From positions 1-14,992 of the forward strand of contig RGCY01000013.1 in NCBI GenBank assembly GCA_009918865.1: a DNA stretch of 14,992 bases. Reading direction: 5' to 3'. The DNA is from Actinomycetota bacterium (GTDB lineage: Bacteria; Actinomycetota; Actinomycetes; S36-B12; UBA5976). Shown piece after piece: positions 1 to 6,202 of the stretch. The translations under genes and the position numbers were made by a program. The notes beneath the pieces are model-generated. The model saw nothing but the letters and a program-made list of their open reading frames with translations. It was not told the DNA's origin and ran no database searches. The stretch's first letter is position 1; every line of letters starts with the position of its first letter.

Positions 1-437
1 CTGTCAATGATAAAGATGGCTTATCGGCCGCACTATTGTTGGCTCAGATTGCCGTTGATTTAAAGAGTCAAGGTAAAACAATTCTTGATTTACTAAATGA
101 AGTTTGGGCTCGCCACGGGTTCCATGGAACTGAACAAATTTCGATCCGAGTAAATCAACTGAGCGATGTAACTAAATTGATGAGTGGGCTGCGGGCAAAC
201 CCTCCCCAAATGATTGCGGGCCGAGTAGTTGAAAGTATTGATGATCTAGAAAAACCGAGTAATGAATTGCCGCCAACTGATGGCTTACGAATTTGGCTAG
301 CTGGTGGAATTCGGATAATCATTCGCCCAAGTGGCACCGAGCCAAAGATTAAGTGCTACGTCGAAGTTGCCACCGCGGCGCAAGCCGAAAGTGTGGCCAA
401 GGCGTGCACCACCATCATCAGCGCTGCTGAAAGGTAG
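1..437 (+). CDS. Phosphosugar mutase (PGM2/PmmB-like), C-terminal part; 5' end outside window
   Basis: This is the last roughly 145 codons of an alpha-D-phosphohexomutase; the first whole codon is at 3 and the TAG stop at 435-437. The diagnostic phosphate-binding motif RPSGTEPKIKCY lies about 30 residues from the end, preceded by an LPPTDGL block typical of PGM2/PmmB-type mutases. The N-terminal catalytic serine and metal loop are outside the window, so substrate (hexose-, pentose- or deoxyribose-phosphate) cannot be read here. In mycobacteria pmmB sits near nucleoside-salvage genes including add, and an adenosine deaminase lies nearby here, so a role in sugar phosphates released from nucleosides is a reasonable inference. 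The 3' end stops 5 bp from the convergent GNAT gene. Composition is odd: 160 of the first 360 bases are G/C (44%) with many AAA, ATT, TTA and GAA codons, then 37 of the next 60. Confidence 0.88.
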   Translation, partial: VNDKDGLSAALLLAQIAVDLKSQGKTILDLLNEVWARHGFHGTEQISIRVNQLSDVTKLMSGLRANPPQMIAGRVVESIDDLEKPSNELPPTDGLRIWLAGGIRIIIRPSGTEPKIKCYVEVATAAQAESVAKACTTIISAAER

Positions 438-442
438 TGAGG

Positions 443-943
443 TCAGTCACCTGGTAAGTGTGACCACCCTTGAATGTCGTGGCGCCCATCGGCGCGCACC
501 TGCGCACCGCGGATAACCCCTTCCAGCACGAAACCAGCTTTGGCCAGCGCCCGCTGTTCAGCGATGTTGTCGACATCTGTCGATGCTTCGACGCGAACGA
601 TGCCATCCGCATGAAGCGTTTCTGCTAGCAACCGTTGGGCCACTGCGCCTATCCCCTTGCCTCGCCATGAGGCTGACAACGCGATGCCGATGTTCATGCA
701 ACGCGAGCCTGGTGACGGGCCGTACCAAACTGAGTGCGCACTGAGATCGCCGACAAGATGTGTTTCCCCTGCAGCATCACGCACCTGCACAACCCACCGA
801 CGCAATTGCATGTCTTTAGCAGCAGGGTCGTACTCCCCCCAGTCATCCCAGATCGAACCTGTGTCCGGGATTTCGACCTTTTCTGACACTTCAGTGATGC
901 TCACCACGCCAACACCGGGCAAAGCAACTTCGGTCAACGACAT
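443..943 (-). CDS. GNAT-family N-acetyltransferase (RimJ/RimL-like)
   Basis: This 166-residue protein is predicted to transfer an acetyl group from acetyl-CoA to an amine or protein N-terminus. Motif A, which binds the CoA pyrophosphate, is visible as RGKGIGA at residues 94-100. It is followed by the VEASTDVDN strand and an EQRALAKAGF helix with a terminal EGVIR, the usual RimJ/RimL-type ending. Length is normal for a single GNAT domain. It is the last gene of the minus-strand unit; its ATG lies inside the end of the decarboxylase gene (10-bp overlap), and GGGAAG upstream is a loose ribosome binding site, so translation is probably coupled. The pairing suggests it could acetylate the amine made by that decarboxylase, but the acceptor is not visible in the sequence. 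Ribosomal-protein or small-molecule acetylation remain alternatives. Confidence 0.85.
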   Translation of the reverse strand: MSLTEVALPGVGVVSITEVSEKVEIPDTGSIWDDWGEYDPAAKDMQLRRWVVQVRDAAGETHLVGDLSAHSVWYGPSPGSRCMNIGIALSASWRGKGIGAVAQRLLAETLHADGIVRVEASTDVDNIAEQRALAKAGFVLEGVIRGAQVRADGRHDIQGWSHLPGD

Positions 944-2286
944 GCGTCAATCACTTCCCGAACCATTTCGATTGTCGTGTTTGGGTGAATGAAGGCAAAC
1001 CGCCCGACCGCTTCGCCTTGCCAACTTGTTGGGGTGACGAATGCGGTCTGTGACTTCAGAAGGCGGTCCTGCAAATCTTGGTAGTCCGCGAGAGTCCAGC
1101 CTTTGCGGCGCCACAACACAATTGACAAACTTGGTTCGCGGACCAATTCCATATGCGATGTGGCTGCAATTTCCGCCGCAGCCCGGTTCGCCATGTCAAC
1201 TCCTGCCGTGACGGCAGCGCGATAGGCATTGACACCGTTAACACACAATGAAAACCACAAAGGAAGACCACGCGCACGTCGAGTGAGGTGATGGGCGTAA
1301 TCACTTGGATTCCATTCATCTTCAATGTGAATGACATCAAGGTACGAAGCATCTTGGGAATGGACGCGGCGTGCGGTGGCTGGGTCGCGATAAATGAGCG
1401 CGCAAGAATCAAATGGTGCAAACAGCCACTTGTGTGGGTCAACTATGAATGAATCCGCCTGCTCAATGCCTTCATAGCGAGCACGTTCGGACTCAACGAG
1501 CAAGCCAGCACCGCCATAAGCACCATCAACATGTAGCCACATGCCTCGCTCGCGACACAACTTCGATAACCCCGCAAGGTCGTCAATGATTCCAGCATTT
1601 GTGGTGCCGGCAGTGGCGGCCACTGCTATGACGGTTTCTGGATGGGCATCCTGCTCCAAGGCACGCGCGAGAGCATCGCCTGTGAGGCGGTGATTGACGG
1701 CTGGGACTTCAAACGGTTCGACGTCGAGTAAGTGCAAAGCATTGTGCACCGAAGAATGGGTTTGGCCACTCACTGCGATTCGCACACGGGCAGTGGAATT
1801 GCCTAGCCGCCGGCGTCCCTCATCGCGAGCAACTGCGAGTGCGGAGAGATTGCCTGCCGAACCACCTTGCACAAACACTCCCCCAGCACCGGTGGGCATT
1901 CCTGCGAGATCCGCCAACCAGCGAAGGACTTGGTTTTCAGCCGCAATTGCCCCAGCGGCTTCAAGCCAGGAAATCCCTTGCAGCGATGCACATGACACGA
2001 CAGTGTCGAATAGCAATGCCGCTTTGCTTGGTGCCGCGGGGATGAATGCCAGATACCTAGGTGAATCCGCTGAAATCACGGCACGCGATAGCACTTCGTC
2101 GTAGCGGCGCAAGACTTCATCAACGTTCGTGCCCTCATCATTGATGAGCCCTGTTAGGGCAGTTCTCAGTTCAGCATCTGCACCCGGGAAGTCCAACGGC
2201 GCTTCAGGCATTTCCAGGCGCTCGCGAACGTAACCGAGGACCACATCTGCTGCGTGGGAATCAAAGATGTGCATCCGGTGTGGCAT
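934..2286 (-). CDS. Pyridoxal-phosphate-dependent group II amino-acid decarboxylase
   Basis: This fold-type I PLP enzyme resembles aromatic-L-amino-acid and glutamate decarboxylases and should convert an L-amino acid to an amine plus CO2 in the cytoplasm. Visible landmarks, numbered from the chosen start, are QGGSAGN (about 140-146) for cofactor phosphate, His177 in QTHSSV stacking on the ring, Asp254 in HVDGAYGG pairing with the pyridine nitrogen, and the Schiff-base Lys286 in DPHKWLF. At about 450 residues it has the normal family length. I chose ATG 2286 because AAGGCGGG lies upstream and it follows the adenosine deaminase stop by 1 nt; ATG 2304 is possible (6 residues longer) but has no ribosome site. 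The substrate cannot be read: aromatic amino acid, histidine, aspartate or glutamate are all open. Such proteins are often loosely named aspartate aminotransferase family. Confidence 0.9.
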   Translation of the reverse strand: MPHRMHIFDSHAADVVLGYVRERLEMPEAPLDFPGADAELRTALTGLINDEGTNVDEVLRRYDEVLSRAVISADSPRYLAFIPAAPSKAALLFDTVVSCASLQGISWLEAAGAIAAENQVLRWLADLAGMPTGAGGVFVQGGSAGNLSALAVARDEGRRRLGNSTARVRIAVSGQTHSSVHNALHLLDVEPFEVPAVNHRLTGDALARALEQDAHPETVIAVAATAGTTNAGIIDDLAGLSKLCRERGMWLHVDGAYGGAGLLVESERARYEGIEQADSFIVDPHKWLFAPFDSCALIYRDPATARRVHSQDASYLDVIHIEDEWNPSDYAHHLTRRARGLPLWFSLCVNGVNAYRAAVTAGVDMANRAAAEIAATSHMELVREPSLSIVLWRRKGWTLADYQDLQDRLLKSQTAFVTPTSWQGEAVGRFAFIHPNTTIEMVREVIDACR

Positions 2287-2287
2287 G

Positions 2288-3415
2288 TCAGCACCCGCCT
2301 TCATAAGCCGTCACGAGCCCGTTCAAATGTTGTTTGACTGATTCAGGGGCAAAGGCCGCTTCAATTGCATTGCGAGTCCAATGCACTACGCAATGCGCGG
2401 CAGCACCAGGCGCACTCACGTGCCTAGCATCGGTTCGGTCTCTCGCATGGCACAGATTCTCAGCAAGGTGCAATTCATGTGCAACGGCTACTCCACACAT
2501 CAGTCGGTTATCCGGATTCACAGTGACCGCGAACCCGAGGTCGTTCAGAATTCCAAGTGGATGCGTCGCCAAGGAACCGACAGCACCTGTCTGCACATTG
2601 GATGTTGGACACATCTCTAGAGCGATTCGGCGCTCGAGCACTTCGCTGGCAACGCGACCAAGAGATGCCTTGCCGTCTGCACTCATAGTGATGTCTTCAA
2701 CGATGCGAACTCCATGGCCAAGGCGCTGTGCACCAACTGCTAAAGCCTGTCGAATACTGTCAACACCGTCGGCTTCACCGGCATGCACTGTGATGTGAAC
2801 TCCGGCGTCTTTGACCGCGGCAAATGCATCTGCAAGGCGCAAAGGTGGCCAGCCAGCCTCCGGGCCAGCAATGTCAAAGCCGACAACGCCGTGGTCAGCA
2901 TGCCGACGCACGAGGTCCGCAACATCGTTTGCCCGTTCCGTTTGTCGCATGGCACACACGATGAGTCCGGATTCGATGTTGAAGCCGTCAGCACGCGCCA
3001 TCTGCTCTCCTGTGCGAAGCCCTGCAAGCATGGCTGTCAATGCAGTGTCCATGTCTAACTTTGGGTTCTCGCACAATTCCGGCGCCATTCGAATTTCCGC
3101 CCACGCCACACCATCACGCGCCAAATCAACGACTGCTTCGGCGGCGACCCGCGTCAACGCATCCGGGGTTTGCAGCACTGCAACTGTGTGGGCGAATGTT
3201 TGCAGAAAATCTTCCAGAGAACCGGAGTCAGCCGCAGCCACGAACCATGCCGCTAATGCATCCGGGTCATGTGTTGGCAAAGCGGTGTAGCCAGATTCGC
3301 GCGCTAGTTCAATCAGCGTTTGCGGGCGCAGACCGCCATCAAGGTGATCATGCAGGTTGACCAGCGGTAAGCCGGTGAAACTCTCTGTGGGCGCCAGAGG
3401 CACATCGAGGGTCAC
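2288..3415 (-). CDS. add: Adenosine deaminase (metal-dependent)
   Basis: The 375-residue protein should deaminate adenosine and deoxyadenosine to inosine and deoxyinosine in purine salvage. Metal- and substrate-binding landmarks of the amidohydrolase barrel are all present: HDH at residues 22-24 in NLHDHLDGG, His211 and catalytic Glu214 in VHAGEADG, His234 in LGHGVRI, the CPTSNVQTG loop, and the metal-ligand Asp302 in NPDNRLM. The Asp-Asn pair replaces the Asp-Asp of mammalian enzymes, as I recall is usual in actinobacteria. The start is GTG 3415, forming a 4-nt GTGA overlap with the mutase stop; the longer open frame upstream is Cys/Trp-rich and is only the mutase tail read in another frame. 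The C-terminal 60 residues look divergent, but I found no convincing frameshift. An adenine deaminase or adenosine deaminase-like protein is less likely. Confidence 0.92.
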   Translation of the reverse strand: MTLDVPLAPTESFTGLPLVNLHDHLDGGLRPQTLIELARESGYTALPTHDPDALAAWFVAAADSGSLEDFLQTFAHTVAVLQTPDALTRVAAEAVVDLARDGVAWAEIRMAPELCENPKLDMDTALTAMLAGLRTGEQMARADGFNIESGLIVCAMRQTERANDVADLVRRHADHGVVGFDIAGPEAGWPPLRLADAFAAVKDAGVHITVHAGEADGVDSIRQALAVGAQRLGHGVRIVEDITMSADGKASLGRVASEVLERRIALEMCPTSNVQTGAVGSLATHPLGILNDLGFAVTVNPDNRLMCGVAVAHELHLAENLCHARDRTDARHVSAPGAAAHCVVHWTRNAIEAAFAPESVKQHLNGLVTAYEGGC

Positions 3416-4998
3416 AGGGCGCGACCTGGTTGATAAGTCCCCCACACATCCCGGAGTGCATCTGCAACTTCGCCACCAGTTGCATCGACAGCAAGGGCTT
3501 GTTTGATGTGCGGTAGGCAATTGTTCTCAGAACCAGAGCCCGCAGCGGCTCGACGCAGTCCATCCAGGGCTTGGGTGACGGCCGCAGCATCGCGATTGGC
3601 ACGCAATCGCCCAAGGGCTTCACACTGCTCTACTTCAATCTGCGGATCAACGCGCAGCGGTTCATACGGCTCCTCACCATCCACTGTGAAGGCATTCACA
3701 CCCACCACCGTGCGTTCACCGCTGTCAATTTGCTGGCTAACTTCAAAGGCGGATTGCTCAATTTGAGACTTCTGGAATCCCTCATTGATTGCCGCAACTG
3801 CACCGCCCATGGCCTCAACGCGACCCATGAGCTCGCGCGCCTGCTGCTCAATGGCATCAGTCATTGATTCAACAGCGTAGGAGCCAGCAAGGGCATCAAC
3901 CGTGCGAGCAATATCGCTTTCGTATGCCAAGACCTGCTGGGTGCGCAACGCCAATCGCGCGGCTTTCTGACTCGGTAGCGCAATCGCTTCATCAAAAGAA
4001 TTCGTGTGCAGAGATTGCGTGCCACCTAGCACTGCCGCCAACGCCTGCAGCGCCACGCGCACCAAGTTCACTTCAGGTTGTTGCGCTGTGAGCTGCACAC
4101 CAGCGGTTTGGGTGTGGAAGCGAAGTTGCAGTGATTTGGGGTTCTTGGCACCGAATTCATCGCGCATGATGTGCGCCCACATGCGGCGAGCAGCCCGAAA
4201 CTTGGCAACTTCTTCAAGCACTGTTGTGCGCGAAACAAAGAAAAATGCGAGCCGCGGCGCGAAATCATCCACGTGGAGACCTGCCGACATTGCCGCTCGC
4301 ACATACTCAACGGCGTTGGCGAGTGTGAAAGCAACTTCCTGAACAGGCGTGGCACCGGCTTCGGCCATGTGATAGCCAGAAATTGAAATGGTGTTCCATC
4401 TCGGTAGTTCTTTTGCGCAGTATTGAAAGATGTCGGTGGTCAAGCGCAGGCTTGCAGTTGGCGGAAAAATATAAGTACCGCGAGCGATGTATTCCTTGAG
4501 CACATCGTTTTGGATGGTGCCCGTTAACGCTGCTCCCGAGACTCCGCGTTCCTGTGCAACCAACTGATACATCAACAACAGAGTTGCTGCCGGTGCATTG
4601 ATGGTCATGGAGGTTGACACTTCCGCCAAATCAATGCCATCGAAGAGTGTTCGCATGTCTGCGAGCGAGTCAATGGCCACACCGACTTTCCCAACTTCAC
4701 CGGCTGCAAGCGTGTGGTCAGAGTCCAATCCCATTTGCGTTGGGAGGTCGAATGCGACAGACAAACCGGTTGTGCCGGCGGCGATGAGTTCGTGGTAGCG
4801 CTGGTTCGATTCGCGAGCGCTGCCAAACCCAGCGTATTGCCGCATCGTCCACATCTGACCGGTGTACATAGATGGGTACACGCCGCGAGTGAAGGGAAAT
4901 TGCCCGGGTTCACCAAGTGCTGCTCGAGCATCCCAGCCACCAAGATCAGCTGCTTGGTAGACGTCGTGCCAGGGAATCCCCGACTCACTGAGCGCCAT
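3412..4998 (-). CDS. Methylmalonyl-CoA mutase-like large (catalytic) subunit lacking the B12-binding domain
   Basis: This 528-residue protein is the TIM-barrel half of an adenosylcobalamin-dependent acyl-CoA mutase. CoA-binding and catalytic segments are intact: TRGVYPSMYTGQMWTMRQY (about 37-55), SVAFDLPTQ, GTIQNDVLKEY, ISISGYHMAEAGAT with His210, and RFHTQTAG. By spacing, Tyr55 and Arg173 match Tyr89 and Arg207 of Propionibacterium methylmalonyl-CoA mutase; isobutyryl-CoA mutases have Phe and Gln there, and 2-hydroxyisobutyryl-CoA mutase has Ile and Gln. A dicarboxylic CoA ester substrate is therefore favoured. The protein ends at about the barrel's end with no DXHXXG cobalamin domain, so a separate small subunit is needed and is absent from this window. 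ATG 4998 is chosen because TACCGT lies 7 nt upstream and homology starts right after it; GTG 5007 is possible. It heads the overlapped four-gene unit. Confidence 0.9.
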   Translation of the reverse strand: MALSESGIPWHDVYQAADLGGWDARAALGEPGQFPFTRGVYPSMYTGQMWTMRQYAGFGSARESNQRYHELIAAGTTGLSVAFDLPTQMGLDSDHTLAAGEVGKVGVAIDSLADMRTLFDGIDLAEVSTSMTINAPAATLLLMYQLVAQERGVSGAALTGTIQNDVLKEYIARGTYIFPPTASLRLTTDIFQYCAKELPRWNTISISGYHMAEAGATPVQEVAFTLANAVEYVRAAMSAGLHVDDFAPRLAFFFVSRTTVLEEVAKFRAARRMWAHIMRDEFGAKNPKSLQLRFHTQTAGVQLTAQQPEVNLVRVALQALAAVLGGTQSLHTNSFDEAIALPSQKAARLALRTQQVLAYESDIARTVDALAGSYAVESMTDAIEQQARELMGRVEAMGGAVAAINEGFQKSQIEQSAFEVSQQIDSGERTVVGVNAFTVDGEEPYEPLRVDPQIEVEQCEALGRLRANRDAAAVTQALDGLRRAAAGSGSENNCLPHIKQALAVDATGGEVADALRDVWGTYQPGRAL

Positions 4999-5005
4999 AC
5001 GGCTC

Positions 5006-5011
5006 ACGGTA
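5006..5011 (-). promoter_or_regulatory. Candidate leaderless -10 box (TACCGT) for the mutase-add-decarboxylase-GNAT unit
   Basis: On the minus strand TACCGT is followed by exactly 7 nt and then the ATG at 4998. A TANNNT box this close to a start codon is the hallmark of leaderless actinobacterial transcripts. There is no purine-rich ribosome site before the ATG, which agrees. I see no good -35 element. The mirrored box at 5035-5040 has the same 7-nt spacing. Confidence 0.4.
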
Positions 5012-5034
5012 GTGCCCGGGTGGGCGCCGGTGGT

Positions 5035-5040
5035 TACGCT
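5035..5040 (+). promoter_or_regulatory. Candidate leaderless -10 box (TACGCT) for the D,D-carboxypeptidase
   Basis: TACGCT is followed by seven bases, all C or G, and then the ATG at 5048, so transcription would begin at or next to the start codon. No Shine-Dalgarno sequence precedes this ATG. No clear -35 is seen, which is common for actinobacterial promoters. It shares the 49-bp gap with the opposing mutase promoter. Confidence 0.4.
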
Positions 5041-5047
5041 CCCCCGC

Positions 5048-6202
5048 ATGTCTCGTTGGCGGCGCCAGACGCTGGTGATGCTTGCCCTAGGCACGCTGCT
5101 GGGAACCGGCGCAACCGCCGCCACCGCCGCCCCTGACCCACTCATCGGTGATGGTGTGAAGTGGCGACCGCTGACGGCCCAAGCCCGAGCCAAAACGCCG
5201 CCAGCGATTAGGGCTCGTGCATGGATTCTGGTTGACGGTGACAGTGGTGCAGTTCTAGCCGCATTCCGAGCACGCACGCCACAACTACCAGCATCGACAC
5301 TGAAGACCTTGACCGCTGTCACCCTGCTCCCGCGGTTAGACCTCGCGCAGGTCTACACAGCCCGGGCAAACGATGTGGGCATTGAAGGCAGCGGTGCTGG
5401 CCTAGTGGTCGGAGGCACCTACACCGTTGAACAGCTCTTCTTGGGGATGTTGCTGCCCAGCGGCAATGACGCAGCAACTGCCTTGACTCATGTGTATCAC
5501 CAAGATGGCCGTAAAGCGCTTGCCCTCATGAACCAAACCGCCCTTCGCCTAGGTGCAAAGAACACAGTTGCGCTCAATCCCAATGGTTTGCCCATCGAGG
5601 GTCAACACACAACTGCCGCTGACATGGCCATCATCGCGCGAGCAGCGGTGAGTAATCCAACATTTCGAAGGCTCGCACAAACGAAGACCGTTCAGTTTCC
5701 TGGGCGCATGCCCAAAGCTGGCAAACCACGAAAGACCTACCAACTTCAGAACGAGAACCCCTTCATCAAACATGGGATTGTGGGAACTCTTGGTGGGAAG
5801 ACCGGCTACACCCGTGCCGCATTGCGCACGTATTGGGTGGCGCAACGAAAGAAAGACCGCACGTTGCTGGTGGTGATGTTGGGATTCACAGGCTCAACAC
5901 GCAAACTTGCTCAAGGACTACTGAATTGGGGCTTTTCACAAGGCGCAGCACTTGGAACTATCGCGACGTTGCCACCGTTGCGCGATGTGCTGGCTACGCC
6001 CACACCAACTCCACCCCCAACACAGCCCGACCAAGCAATTGCCCGAACGGCCAAATCCCGATCCTCATCACCTGACGTTCCCCGCACTGCCGCGACGGCG
6101 CTGTTGCTGGCGTTACCGATGGTGATTTTGGCGCGCCGATTTATGCGCATTCGACAACAGTCAACGGGCGAGGTTTCTGCACCCTCAGCGCGCAGCGGTT
6201 AA
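5048..6202 (+). CDS. D-alanyl-D-alanine carboxypeptidase (serine peptidase S11), membrane-anchored
   Basis: The 384-residue protein trims the terminal D-Ala from peptidoglycan pentapeptides outside the membrane. All three penicillin-binding active-site motifs are present: SxxK as STLK (Ser83-Lys86), SGN (138-140) and KTG (251-253). The N-terminus is a signal peptide (Arg-rich start, Leu/Ala core, probable cleavage after ATAATAA near residue 28). After the catalytic domain come a Pro/Thr-rich linker (PTPTPPPTQP), a Ser-rich segment and one C-terminal membrane helix followed by Arg residues, so it is probably anchored at both stages or after processing at its C-terminus. ATG 5048 is chosen over upstream in-frame starts because the signal peptide begins there and TACGCT lies 7 nt upstream. 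Its 3' end overlaps the convergent regulator gene by 18 bp. Confidence 0.93.
   Translation: MSRWRRQTLVMLALGTLLGTGATAATAAPDPLIGDGVKWRPLTAQARAKTPPAIRARAWILVDGDSGAVLAAFRARTPQLPASTLKTLTAVTLLPRLDLAQVYTARANDVGIEGSGAGLVVGGTYTVEQLFLGMLLPSGNDAATALTHVYHQDGRKALALMNQTALRLGAKNTVALNPNGLPIEGQHTTAADMAIIARAAVSNPTFRRLAQTKTVQFPGRMPKAGKPRKTYQLQNENPFIKHGIVGTLGGKTGYTRAALRTYWVAQRKKDRTLLVVMLGFTGSTRKLAQGLLNWGFSQGAALGTIATLPPLRDVLATPTPTPPPTQPDQAIARTAKSRSSSPDVPRTAATALLLALPMVILARRFMRIRQQSTGEVSAPSARSG

Noticed and set aside
2288..2480. Possible frameshift in the C-terminal part of adenosine deaminase
   Set aside because: The stretch after NPDNRLM looks divergent, but both other frames hit stops quickly (TAG and TGA) and the helix pattern resumes in the same frame up to the stop, so divergence is the simpler reading.
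2334..3290. Several plus-strand open frames opposite adenosine deaminase
   Set aside because: No motifs and Ser/Ala/Thr/Arg-rich translations with several Cys, antisense to an intact enzyme gene.
3416..3520. Cys/Trp-rich extension upstream of adenosine deaminase that resembles a zinc-binding motif
   Set aside because: It is the end of the mutase gene read in another frame. The GTG at 3415 gives a clean 4-nt overlap and a normal family length.
5014..5025. GCCC-GGGT-GGGC inverted repeat between the divergent promoters, considered as an operator
   Set aside because: Only 4-bp arms made entirely of G and C in G+C-rich DNA; expected by chance and not distinctive.
4999..5322. Open frame extending the acyl-CoA mutase N-terminus by about 108 residues
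   Set aside because: It runs antisense through the carboxypeptidase start and signal peptide, has no family similarity, and the family N-terminus begins near ATG 4998, which has a promoter-like box 7 nt upstream.
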